Below are positions 27,712 to 36,181 of a stretch of 64,000 bases of DNA, in pieces. The notes below the pieces were generated by a model that was given only the letters and a program-made list of their open reading frames with translations, was not told where the DNA came from and did no database searches. The DNA comes from Suttonella indologenes (GTDB lineage Bacteria > Pseudomonadota > Gammaproteobacteria > Cardiobacteriales > Cardiobacteriaceae), in assembly GCF_900460215.1 (NCBI RefSeq), contig NZ_UHIA01000003.1, positions 186,001-250,000 on the forward strand. Direction: 5' to 3'. Both the position numbers and the translations under genes were made by a program. How positions within the stretch are numbered: the first letter of the stretch is position 1; every line of letters starts with the position of its first letter.

Positions 27712-27734
27712 AAAAGTTCCTTTGCTTTAATGAA

Positions 27735-27798
27735 GACAATATTTGCTTTGATGCAAAAAAATTTCAATAAAGCTTAAAAGCTTAAAAGCTTAAAAGCT
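27735..27798 (-). promoter_or_regulatory. candidate promoter with octamer tandem repeat upstream of the lipoprotein-adhesin operon
   Basis: An 8-bp unit (AGCTTAAA on the plus strand) is repeated 3.5 times at 27771-27798. Just downstream on the minus strand come TTGAAA and, 17 bp later, AAATAT as weak -35/-10 candidates, then AAAGGAAC before the ATG at 27711. Octamer repeats abutting a promoter are known in other species to vary in number and switch expression. That behaviour here is a hypothesis. Confidence 0.4.
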
Positions 27799-27923
27799 AT
27801 TTTAAGCCAAATGCAATTTTTAAGCCAATTATTTTTTTGTCTTCAATTCTGACAAGTTTGTTAGAAACTTCAAATTACGAAAAAGTAGTTTCAATTAAAA
27901 AAATATCGCAATTTTCGTTTTTT

Positions 27924-29297
27924 CTAAATCACTTGTGAAAAGCGGTGCTTTTCCGCTTGTAGATAAGCATCGAAGACCATCGCAATATTGCGAATCAAGA
28001 GCCGCCCGGGAGCTTGCACCTGCATGCGATTGCCTTGCAATTGCAGCAGTCCGTCGGCGGCCAGCGGCTCGAGCTGCGCCCATTCTTTGGCAAAATAGGC
28101 GACGGCATCAATGCCGTATTTGGCGGAAACTTTCGCCAAATCCAAACCTAAATTGCACATAATTTCGGTAATCACATAGCGGCGGATTTCATCGTCTGAA
28201 TTTAATGCCACGCCGCGCGCAATGGCTAAATCGCCGCCGTCAATGGCGCGGTAATATTTATCGCGCGCTTTATGGTTTTGGCTGTAACTGCCCTGCACCT
28301 GCGAGATGGCTGAGATGCCGAAGCCCAGTAAATCCGTGTCCGAGAAAGTGGAATAGCCTTGGAAATTGCGGTACAAAGTGCCGTTTTTCTGATGTTTGAC
28401 CAGACTGTCTTCCGGTTTGGCGAAATGATCCAGTCCGATAAATTCATAATCCGCGCCGGTGAGCATGGCAATCGTGCGCTCCAAAATCGCCAGTTTGACG
28501 GCAGGGCTGGGCAAATCCGCCTGCTTGATTTGCTTTTGTGCGCCGAATAAATCCGGCATATGGGCATAGTTGAAAATCGCAAGGCGATCCGGCGCCAATT
28601 CAATCATTTGCTCAAGGGTATGGCTGAAGCTGTCCACCGTCTGCAAAGGCAGACCATAGATTAAATCCACCGAAATGCTGTGAAAACCTAAATCGCGCGC
28701 ATCCTCCATCAGCCTTGCCACCTCTTCGCGCGGCTGAATGCGGTTGACCGCCTTTTGCACCGCAGGATCAAAATCCTGCACACCGAAGCTGACGCGGTTA
28801 AAACCTAATTTGCGCAAATGGGCGAGGTAGTCGCGGTTAATCGTGCGCGGATCGATTTCAATCGAAAATTCGCCCTCATGATCATCGGCAAAGCGAAAAT
28901 GCCGATGCAATAAATCCATCAGCCGACTTTGCTCGTCCATGCTGATAAAAGTCGGCGTGCCGCCGCCGTAATGCAATTGAATCATGCGGCGGTCGCTGTC
29001 GATATGCGCCGCTTGGCGCGTGATGTCCTGTGTCAAATAGTCTAAATATTCCCCTGATTTGCTGTGATTGCGCGTGATGATTTTATTGCAACCGCAGAAA
29101 TAGCAGACATGCTCGCAAAAAGGAATATGAAGATAAACGGATAAATCGCGCTTGCCGGCATTGCTGGCCTGCAAATGCCGGATATGGTCTTCTTGGGTAA
29201 ATTGATCCGTGAATTGTACGGCGGTGGGGTAAGAGGTATAACGCGGTCCGCTCATGCGGTATTTTTCTATTAAAGCGGCATCAAAATAAGCTGTCAT
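27924..29297 (-). CDS. hemN: oxygen-independent coproporphyrinogen III oxidase
   Basis: Radical-SAM enzyme that decarboxylates coproporphyrinogen III to protoporphyrinogen IX without oxygen, in haem synthesis. The start is set at 29297 (MTAYFDAALIEKYRMSGPRYTSYPT), the normal HemN N-terminus; the longer frame to 29351 adds unrelated residues. The 4Fe-4S motif is CEHVCYFCGCN (CxxxCxxC), followed by YGGGTP (SAM binding) and the NRVSFGVQDF segment. About 457 residues is normal for true HemN and longer than HemW. It stands alone on the minus strand, with an AT-rich 210-bp gap to the lipoprotein gene. Confidence 0.95.
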   Translation of the reverse strand: MTAYFDAALIEKYRMSGPRYTSYPTAVQFTDQFTQEDHIRHLQASNAGKRDLSVYLHIPFCEHVCYFCGCNKIITRNHSKSGEYLDYLTQDITRQAAHIDSDRRMIQLHYGGGTPTFISMDEQSRLMDLLHRHFRFADDHEGEFSIEIDPRTINRDYLAHLRKLGFNRVSFGVQDFDPAVQKAVNRIQPREEVARLMEDARDLGFHSISVDLIYGLPLQTVDSFSHTLEQMIELAPDRLAIFNYAHMPDLFGAQKQIKQADLPSPAVKLAILERTIAMLTGADYEFIGLDHFAKPEDSLVKHQKNGTLYRNFQGYSTFSDTDLLGFGISAISQVQGSYSQNHKARDKYYRAIDGGDLAIARGVALNSDDEIRRYVITEIMCNLGLDLAKVSAKYGIDAVAYFAKEWAQLEPLAADGLLQLQGNRMQVQAPGRLLIRNIAMVFDAYLQAEKHRFSQVI

Positions 29298-29547
29298 GTT
29301 TGTTCTATGTTCAAAATTAAGCGCGCATTGTAGCAAATCCCCGCAAGCCATGTAGGAAAAGCTGTCGTATCTTTATGTATTTGATATGGTTATTCTCATT
29401 TTCAACATAATGCGCTTTATAAGGATTTATTTGCTTTGATTATTGTTACTCTTAGGTGCATCAGCCAAAACTGGATAAGCGGTAAGCCTTAACCGCTCGG
29501 CTTTGGGCTATGCTTGGAAATTTTTAAGCTAAAGTGGTTTGTTTGCT

Positions 29548-31035
29548 ATGTATGCGCTGGTGAGTTTTTTCAGCGGTTTATTGTTTACCGCGGCCTTTTC
29601 CCCTTTTGATTATTGGTATGCGGCGTTTATTAGCCTGACGGCTTTGGCTTGGGTGTGGCTGCATGCGCCGACTAACCGCACGGTGCGTTACGGCTTCCTC
29701 TTCGGCTTGGGCAATTTTGGCTCAGGCGTGTATTGGGTTTATATCAGTTTGTATCGCTTCGGCAATGCGCCGCTGATTTTCGCTATTTTGGCGAATATTC
29801 TGTTAGTGCTGTATTTGGCGCTATACCCTGCTTTGGTAGGCTATGTTTTGCGGCGTTTGAGCGCGCCGCGCACGGTCTATCGCTTGCTGCTGATTCCTTT
29901 GCTATGGTTGGGAGCGGAGTTTTTACGCGCTTATTTCTTAACGGGTTTTCCTTGGTTGTCGGCGGCATATTCGCAGCTTTACGGCGTGCTGAACGGTTTT
30001 GTGCCGATTTTCGGCGTATTCGGTACGGGGCTGTTTTTACTCTTGATATGCGCTTTATTCGCTTACACGCTGTCGCAGCGGGTGGCTTATCCTACTGTGA
30101 TTGCCGGCTTTATTGTCGCTATTGCACTAGTCTCACGCGAATTGTCTTTTACCCATGCAATCGGGCAGCCCTTTTCGGTGGCTTTGGTGCAGGGCAATGC
30201 TTCGCAATATACGAAGTTTGATGCCGAGCATATGCAGAAGGATATGGAGGATTATATTGCACTCAGCGCAGCGCGCAGCGAAAGCGTGATTATTTGGCCG
30301 GAAACGGCGGTGGCGTTTATGGAAGAGAGTATTAAAGCGCCGGTTTTGGAGCCTTTGGATGCTTTGTTTAAGGATAAGCGGCAGGCGGTGGTTTTAGGCA
30401 TTCCCAGCGGCAATATTCGTGCCGATTATTATAACAGCGTCATTACTTTAGGGGCGGCAAACGGTCGTTATGCCAAAAATCATCTGCTGCCTTTCGGCGA
30501 ATTTATTCCGTTTAAACCAGTATTTCAAATTTTTAGCCGCTTTGTGGATATGCCTTTGGGCGATTTTTCGCGCGGCGGCAGTCAACAGGCGCCGATTTTT
30601 ACGCAGGGAGTTCCCGCTGCGGTGTCGATTTGTTTCGAATCGGCTTTCGGGCGGCAGGTGCGGCAGGGCGTGACTAATGCGCAGTATTTAATCAATGTCT
30701 CGAATGACGGCTGGTTTCAGGGCTCAATTGCCGCACATCAGCATTTGCAGATGAGCCAGATGCGCGCCTTGGAATTAGGGCGCGAGATGGCGCGGGCAAC
30801 GAGCACGGGGATTACGGTATTTATTGACAGCCAAGGCAAAATCCTAAGCAGTCTGCCGCAGCATGAGCAGGCGGTGTTATCGGGTTGGATTCAGCCGCGC
30901 ATAGGGCTAACGCCTTACGCGCGCTTCGGCAATACGCTCTTTATTTCTCTGTGGCTGCTCTATGCTATCATTGCCGCTTTGTTGTACCCAATGCGGAAAA
31001 ATCATGCAAGAGCAATATCAAGCGAATATTATTGA
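29548..31035 (+). CDS. lnt: apolipoprotein N-acyltransferase
   Basis: Inner-membrane enzyme that adds the third acyl chain to the N-terminal cysteine of lipoproteins. It has about six to eight N-terminal hydrophobic helices, then a periplasmic carbon-nitrogen hydrolase domain with the catalytic triad visible as E in IIWPETAVAF, K in YAKNHLLPFGEF and C in AVSICFESAFG, and a final membrane helix. ATG at 29548 is chosen; a TTG nine bases earlier is possible. The 3' end overlaps leuS by 32 bp, so leuS is translated from inside this gene. Confidence 0.93.
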   Translation: MYALVSFFSGLLFTAAFSPFDYWYAAFISLTALAWVWLHAPTNRTVRYGFLFGLGNFGSGVYWVYISLYRFGNAPLIFAILANILLVLYLALYPALVGYVLRRLSAPRTVYRLLLIPLLWLGAEFLRAYFLTGFPWLSAAYSQLYGVLNGFVPIFGVFGTGLFLLLICALFAYTLSQRVAYPTVIAGFIVAIALVSRELSFTHAIGQPFSVALVQGNASQYTKFDAEHMQKDMEDYIALSAARSESVIIWPETAVAFMEESIKAPVLEPLDALFKDKRQAVVLGIPSGNIRADYYNSVITLGAANGRYAKNHLLPFGEFIPFKPVFQIFSRFVDMPLGDFSRGGSQQAPIFTQGVPAAVSICFESAFGRQVRQGVTNAQYLINVSNDGWFQGSIAAHQHLQMSQMRALELGREMARATSTGITVFIDSQGKILSSLPQHEQAVLSGWIQPRIGLTPYARFGNTLFISLWLLYAIIAALLYPMRKNHARAISSEYY

Positions 31036-33619
31036 AGCCCAAGTCCAAGAGAATTGGGCGAAAAATAAGAGTTTTCGTGCTGAAATTCAGCCGAATAAGG
31101 AAAAGTTTTACTGTTTGTCGATGTTCCCCTATCCTTCGGGGCGCCTGCATATGGGGCATGTGCGCAATTACACGATCGGCGATGTGATTTCGCGCTATCA
31201 GCGTATGAATGGCAAAAATGTTTTGCAAACCATGGGTTGGGACGCTTTCGGTATGCCGGCGGAAAATGCGGCGATGAATCATCAGGTCGCTCCTGCCAAA
31301 TGGACCTATGAAAATATCGACTACATGCGCAATCAATTAAAACTGCTCGGTTTTGCTATTGATTGGTCGCGCGAGATTACCACTTGCCGGCCGGATTATT
31401 ATCGCTGGGAGCAATGGCTGTTTACGCGCCTGTTTCAAAAAGGGATTGTTTACCGCAAAAACGGTACGGTGAATTGGGATCCTGTTGATCAGACGGTGTT
31501 GGCAAATGAGCAAGTGATTGACGGCCGCGGTTGGCGCAGCGGCGCTTTGGTCGAAAAGCGCGAAATTCCGATGTATTACTTCCGCATCAGCGATTATGCC
31601 GAAGAATTATTAGCCGATTTGGATAAGCTCGAGCATTGGCCGGAGCGCGTGAAAACGATGCAGCGCAATTGGATCGGTAAATCGCGCGGCATGACCCTGC
31701 GTTTTGCGATTGCCGAGGAGAGCAAAGCGGGCTTGAGCGGCGAGGCGGCGCAATATGTGCAGGTCTATACTACGCGTCCCGATACGATTTTCGGCGCTTG
31801 TGCGGTGGTTGTGGCCGCCGAACATCCTTTAGCAGGTGCGGCGGCGGAGAATCGCGCGGATTTGCAAGCCTTTATCGCAGAATGTAAGGCGGGTTCGGTC
31901 GCAGAAGCCGATGTGGCGACAATGGAAAAGAAAGGCATGCCGACGGGGCGTTATGTCATCAATCCCCTTAGCGGCGAACGTTTGGAAGTTTGGATTGCCA
32001 ATTATGTGATTTGGGGCTATGGCGACGGCGCGGTCATGGTGGTGCCGGCACATGATGAGCGCGATTTTGAATTTGCGCTTAAATATGATTTGCCGATTAA
32101 ACAAGTGATTGCTCAAGAAGATAAGCCTTATGATAATCAGGCATGGCAGGAATGGTACGGCAACAAAGAAAACATTACTCTTATCAATAGCGGCGAGTTT
32201 AACGGTTTGAATTTCGAACAGGCTTTTGAAGCCATCGGCAAAAAATTGCAAAGCCTTGGCGCCGGCGAGCCGAAAACTCAATACCGCCTGCGCGATTGGG
32301 GCATTTCGCGGCAGCGTTATTGGGGTTGTCCGATTCCGATTATTCATTGCGAGGATTGCGGCGACGTGCCGGTGCCGGATAAAGATTTGCCGGTGGTCTT
32401 GCCTGAAGATGTGGTACCGGACGGCAGCGGCTCGCCATTGGCAAAAATGCCCGAATTTTATGAAACGGTTTGTCCGAATTGCGGCAAAGCGGCAAAACGC
32501 GAAACCGATACCATGGATACCTTTATGGAATCCAGCTGGTATCAATTCCGCTATATGTCACCCGATTATGCGCAAGGCATGCTTGAGTCCGAGGCGGCGG
32601 CATATTGGCAAAGCGCCGATCAATATATCGGCGGCATCGAACATGCGATTTTGCATTTGCTCTATGCGCGTTTTTATACCAAATTGATGCGCGACGAAGG
32701 TATTGTGCAAGTCGATGAGCCTTTCCAACGTTTGCTTACCCAAGGCATGGTGCTGGCAGGTACATGGTACCGCGAAGAAGCAAGCGGCAAAAAACATTGG
32801 TTTAATCCTAATGAAGTCAGCACCCTAACCGATGAGAAAGGGCGAATTATCGGCGGCAGTCTGCAGCGCGACGGCGAAGCGGTCTTATACGGCGGCATGG
32901 AAAAAATGTCGAAATCCAAAAACAACGGTGTCGATCCGCAAGCCTTGATTGAGCAATACGGCGCGGATACCGCGCGTTTATATACCATGTTTACTTCACC
33001 GCCTGAAAGCACTTTGGAATGGTCGGAACATGGTGTGGAGGGGGCAAACCGCTTTTTGCGCCGCCTCTGGGCTTATGCTTATGAATACCGTCAAAGCCTG
33101 AGCCAAAGCCATGAAGCAATTGCCTTGGACGAGAAGCATCAGAGCATCCGCCGCGAGATTCATGAGCAGCTGCGCAGCGCGCGCTTTGATTATGAGCGCA
33201 ATCAATTTAATACGGTTGTTTCCGCCGCGATGAAAATTCTCAATGCGCTTGGCAATATTGAGCCGGATTATGCGGCTTTGCGCCGCGAGGGCGTGCGGAT
33301 TTTGTTATTGATTTTGGCGCCGATTGTGCCGCATATTGTCAGTGTCTTATGGCAGGAATTAGACTTCGGCGGCGATTTGCTCAATCAGCAAATGCCGCAG
33401 CCGGATGAGGCGGCATTGGTGCAGAACCGCTTTACTTTGGTGGTACAAATCAATGGCAAAAAACGCGGCGAAATTCAGGTGGCGGCGGATGCCGATGAGG
33501 ACAGCATTGTGCAGACGGCATTAAATGACGGCGAATTACGCCGCTATACCGACGGCAAAACGCTGCGCAAGGCGATTGTCGTGCCGCAAAAATTATTGAA
33601 TTTAGTGGTGAGCGATTAA
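31004..33619 (+). CDS. leuS: leucyl-tRNA synthetase
   Basis: Class I aminoacyl-tRNA synthetase charging tRNA-Leu. The protein begins MQEQYQANIIEAQVQENWAK at 31004, inside the end of lnt. It has the HIGH-type motif HMGH at about residues 49-52 (PYPSGRLHMGH), an editing CP1 domain with the T-rich TTRPDTIFGA, zinc-type cysteines (CEDCGD, CPNCGK) and KMSKS at about residue 632. About 871 residues is normal. The order lnt-leuS-lptE-holA is common in gammaproteobacteria, where leuS-lptE-holA form one transcription unit. Confidence 0.97.
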   Translation: MQEQYQANIIEAQVQENWAKNKSFRAEIQPNKEKFYCLSMFPYPSGRLHMGHVRNYTIGDVISRYQRMNGKNVLQTMGWDAFGMPAENAAMNHQVAPAKWTYENIDYMRNQLKLLGFAIDWSREITTCRPDYYRWEQWLFTRLFQKGIVYRKNGTVNWDPVDQTVLANEQVIDGRGWRSGALVEKREIPMYYFRISDYAEELLADLDKLEHWPERVKTMQRNWIGKSRGMTLRFAIAEESKAGLSGEAAQYVQVYTTRPDTIFGACAVVVAAEHPLAGAAAENRADLQAFIAECKAGSVAEADVATMEKKGMPTGRYVINPLSGERLEVWIANYVIWGYGDGAVMVVPAHDERDFEFALKYDLPIKQVIAQEDKPYDNQAWQEWYGNKENITLINSGEFNGLNFEQAFEAIGKKLQSLGAGEPKTQYRLRDWGISRQRYWGCPIPIIHCEDCGDVPVPDKDLPVVLPEDVVPDGSGSPLAKMPEFYETVCPNCGKAAKRETDTMDTFMESSWYQFRYMSPDYAQGMLESEAAAYWQSADQYIGGIEHAILHLLYARFYTKLMRDEGIVQVDEPFQRLLTQGMVLAGTWYREEASGKKHWFNPNEVSTLTDEKGRIIGGSLQRDGEAVLYGGMEKMSKSKNNGVDPQALIEQYGADTARLYTMFTSPPESTLEWSEHGVEGANRFLRRLWAYAYEYRQSLSQSHEAIALDEKHQSIRREIHEQLRSARFDYERNQFNTVVSAAMKILNALGNIEPDYAALRREGVRILLLILAPIVPHIVSVLWQELDFGGDLLNQQMPQPDEAALVQNRFTLVVQINGKKRGEIQVAADADEDSIVQTALNDGELRRYTDGKTLRKAIVVPQKLLNLVVSD

Positions 33620-33621
33620 GT

Positions 33622-33754
33622 ATGTTTCAGCAGGCAGGAAGATACAAAAACATCGTTCTGCGTCTTGCTTTGAAAAGGGCGGTTTGCGCATCTTTTGCTT
33701 TCATTGCCTTTCCTAAAGGGAAGGGTTTCAACCAGTAAGGAATTTTTAATGAAA
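33622..33754 (+). repeat. diverged copy of the three-hairpin repeat ending at the lptE start
   Basis: Begins TATGTTTCAG and ends AAAGGGAAGGGTTTCAACCAGTAAGGAATTTTTAATGAAA-like (given here only in part: TTTCAACCAGTAAGGAA), matching both ends of the repeat family. The middle is replaced by different sequence with its own dyads. Its AAGGAA and ATG serve as the ribosome-binding site and start of lptE. Confidence 0.55.
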
Positions 33755-34255
33755 AAACTCTGCTTATTTGCCTGTCTGTGTCTGCTTTCCGCCTGCGGTT
33801 TCCATCTCAAAGGTTTGAGCGGTAGCAGTCTGAATTTCAGCGATATTTATGTATTGAGTACGGTAGAAAAACCCGATGCCTCGCAGCAGCTGACTTATGA
33901 AGCTTTGCTGGATGCTTTGCGCGAAAGCGGCGTTAAGCTTGTTGACAGTGAGGCGGCAAGCGCGCATAAATTGGTGGTCTCGAATTTCCGTTTTCACAGT
34001 CGTGAAGTGGCAATCGGCGGCGACAGCGGCAATAGTCGCGAATTGGAAATCAGCGACAGCTATTCCATCACTTTGTTTAAAGACAATAAAAACTTAGGCG
34101 AAACAACCGTGCAAAGCCGCAGCAATATTGCTTACAGCGCAGGGCAATTTATCGGCAGCCTGCAGGAAGAACGCAATATGCATGAGCAGCTGGCGCGCGA
34201 AAATGCGCATAGCGCCTTACGCTTTATCCAAACGCATACAAAAGCCGCTCAATGA
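33749..34255 (+). CDS. lptE: LPS-assembly lipoprotein LptE
   Basis: Outer-membrane lipoprotein that plugs and assists LptD in inserting lipopolysaccharide. A short lipoprotein signal (LFACLCLLSACGFHLKG, lipobox LSAC) is followed by the canonical GFHLKG after the cysteine. About 168 residues is normal. The start at 33749 follows AAGGAA of the preceding repeat; the 18-residue upstream extension in frame would destroy the signal peptide. Its TGA overlaps the holA ATG (ATGA). Confidence 0.93.
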   Translation: MKKLCLFACLCLLSACGFHLKGLSGSSLNFSDIYVLSTVEKPDASQQLTYEALLDALRESGVKLVDSEAASAHKLVVSNFRFHSREVAIGGDSGNSRELEISDSYSITLFKDNKNLGETTVQSRSNIAYSAGQFIGSLQEERNMHEQLARENAHSALRFIQTHTKAAQ

Positions 34256-35262
34256 GCATCAGCGCAACGCAGTTAAGCGCGCATTTACATAAAAAAGGAC
34301 TGCCTGCCCTGACGCTGCTCTACGGCGAAGAGCCTCAGCTATTGCAGGAAGCCTTAGACGCGATTCGTCAGCAAGCCTTGAAAGCGGATTTTAGCGAACG
34401 TAAACGCCTTGATGTCGGGCGCAGCGCCGCCGATTGGCAGGAATTGCTCAATGAGGTGGAAACCCCGTCTTTATTTGCGCCGCGCAGTTTGATTGAAGTA
34501 CACGGCGAGCAGAAAAGTCTGGATAAGCAGGCGGCGGCGCATGTGCAGAAAATCGCAGGTTTGCATTTGAATAATGTGCGGATTGTATTGTATTTTCCGC
34601 GCTTGGAAAAAGTCAGCCAAGCGGCGTGGTATAAACATTTAGCCAAGCAAGATTTTTTAGAAGTGCGCGGCTATGCGCTTAATGAAGAAGAATTTGCCGC
34701 CCAAATCGAGCAACGCCTGCATCGCAGCCAATTGCATTTGGATGCGGCGGCAAAAGCTCTGTTTATTGATTTTCACGAGGGCAATTTGGCGGCGGCGCAG
34801 CAATCGATTGCGCGGCTTTGTCATAGTCCGGCGCGCGAAGGTTTATTGGAAGAAGCCGATATTGCCCGCCTGCTGGACGATTTTTCCCATTTCGGCGTCA
34901 ATGCTTTTCGCGAATCCTTATTGGGCGGCGATTGGCTAGGTGCTTATCGTAGTGCGGAAAAAATCGCCCAAAGCAGTAAAAACGAAATCACTTTGCTGGT
35001 CTGGCAATTGGCGCGCGATGCCAATGTTTTGCTAGAACTGCATCATGCGCCGCAATCAAAAGAAGAGATTTTCAAACGCGCGCGCCTGTTTTATCCGCGC
35101 CAGCAGGCGGCTTTGCGGCAGGCGGCACAGCATTTTCCCATCAGTCTGGTGTTGAGCTTAAATCAGCTTGCCGCGAAACTCGACCGCATCAATAAAGGCG
35201 TAGAGCGCGGCGATGCTTGGCTGACGCTGCGCCAATATTGTTTATTGCGCCAACGCCGTTAA
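34252..35262 (+). CDS. holA: DNA polymerase III delta subunit
   Basis: Clamp-loader delta subunit that opens the beta sliding clamp. The 336-residue protein begins MSISATQLSAHLHKKGLPALTLLYGEEPQLLQEALDAIR, matching the HolA N-terminal pattern (yllyGdEpll..ea). It continues with LFAPRSLIEVHGEQK, the NNVRIVLYFPRLEK segment and a C-terminal helical collar domain (SKNEITLLVWQLARD). Overlap with lptE suggests translational coupling. A MITE lies 52 bp downstream, in the gap to the convergent deoD. Confidence 0.93.
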   Translation: MSISATQLSAHLHKKGLPALTLLYGEEPQLLQEALDAIRQQALKADFSERKRLDVGRSAADWQELLNEVETPSLFAPRSLIEVHGEQKSLDKQAAAHVQKIAGLHLNNVRIVLYFPRLEKVSQAAWYKHLAKQDFLEVRGYALNEEEFAAQIEQRLHRSQLHLDAAAKALFIDFHEGNLAAAQQSIARLCHSPAREGLLEEADIARLLDDFSHFGVNAFRESLLGGDWLGAYRSAEKIAQSSKNEITLLVWQLARDANVLLELHHAPQSKEEIFKRARLFYPRQQAALRQAAQHFPISLVLSLNQLAAKLDRINKGVERGDAWLTLRQYCLLRQRR

Positions 35263-35314
35263 ACATCGCCATTTCCGTTTCAAGCACTTGGAAACAGAAA
35301 TGGCGCGATAGTGA

Positions 35315-35423
35315 TATAGTCAAAGAATTGAAAAAGTATTACAGCGTTGGCTCGCCTTGCCGTACGCTCTTGTACTGTCTGCGGCTTGCCGCCTTGTACT
35401 ACTTTTTCACTTCTCCGACTATA
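35315..35423 (+). mobile_element. MITE copy 3
   Basis: TATAGTCAAAGAATTGAAAA to ...CTTCTCCGACTATA, TA at both edges. Placed between convergent holA and deoD, ending one base before the deoD stop codon. The internal part reads GTACGCTCTTGTACTGTCTG, a variant shared with copy 5, so copies 3 and 5 form a subgroup. Confidence 0.85.
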
Positions 35424-35424
35424 T

Positions 35425-36135
35425 TTATAAAGTCAGAGCCGCATCCAGAGCGATTTCTATCATTTCATTGAAGGTGGATTGGCGCTCTTCGGCAGTGGTG
35501 TATTCTTCACGGATGATGTGATCGGAAACGGTGCAGATGGTCGCTGCTTTCGCGCCGAATTCCGCCGCCACGCCGTAAATGCCCGCCGCCTCCATTTCTA
35601 CGCCTAAAATGCCATATTTACGCAGGGTTTGCGTGAGCGCCTGATCAGGATGATAGAACAAATCCGAAGAAAACAAATTGCCTACTTTCGCCTTCACGCC
35701 CCGTGCCTGAGCCGCCTGAGCAAGCGCTTGCACGATGCCGAAATCGGCTAATGCGGCAAAATCATAGCCGTGGAAGCGGCTGCGGTTGACTTGGCTATCC
35801 GTGCTTGCGCCCATGCCGATGACAACGTCGCGCACATGCACATCGTCTAAAACCGCGCCGCAGGAGCCGACTCGAATCAGATGTTGCACGCCGTATTCCG
35901 TAATCAATTCTTTGGCATAAATGGAGCAGGAGGGAATGCCCATGCCGTGCCCCATGACGGAGATTTTTTTACCTTGGTAAGTACCTGTGTATCCGTACAT
36001 ATTGCGCACAGCGGTAACTTGTTCGGCATCTTGGAGGAAATTTTCTGCGATGTATTGGGCGCGCAAGGGATCGCCTGGCATGAGAATGGTTGGGGCGAAA
36101 GCGTCTTTTGCAGCGCTGATATGGGGTGTTGCCAT
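35425..36135 (-). CDS. deoD: purine-nucleoside phosphorylase
   Basis: Splits purine (deoxy)nucleosides to base plus (deoxy)ribose-1-phosphate. The 236-residue hexameric DeoD type begins MATPHISAAKDAFAPTILMPGDPLRAQYIAE. It has the GHGMGIPSCSIYAKEL phosphate/substrate segment, the RVGSCGA motif and GVEMEAAGIYGVA for ribose binding. It is the last gene of a cdd-pgm-deoD run on the minus strand, 46 bp after the mutase gene. Confidence 0.96.
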   Translation of the reverse strand: MATPHISAAKDAFAPTILMPGDPLRAQYIAENFLQDAEQVTAVRNMYGYTGTYQGKKISVMGHGMGIPSCSIYAKELITEYGVQHLIRVGSCGAVLDDVHVRDVVIGMGASTDSQVNRSRFHGYDFAALADFGIVQALAQAAQARGVKAKVGNLFSSDLFYHPDQALTQTLRKYGILGVEMEAAGIYGVAAEFGAKAATICTVSDHIIREEYTTAEERQSTFNEMIEIALDAALTL

Positions 36136-36181
36136 ATAAATTTTTCCTTAATTTTAAGTGGATAGAAAATTGCTAAGCGTG

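Noticed and set aside
29352..29547. Possible Fur box near GGTTATTCTCATTTTCAAC between hemN and lnt
   Set aside because: Only a loose match to the Fur consensus; AT-rich sequence produces such matches by chance.
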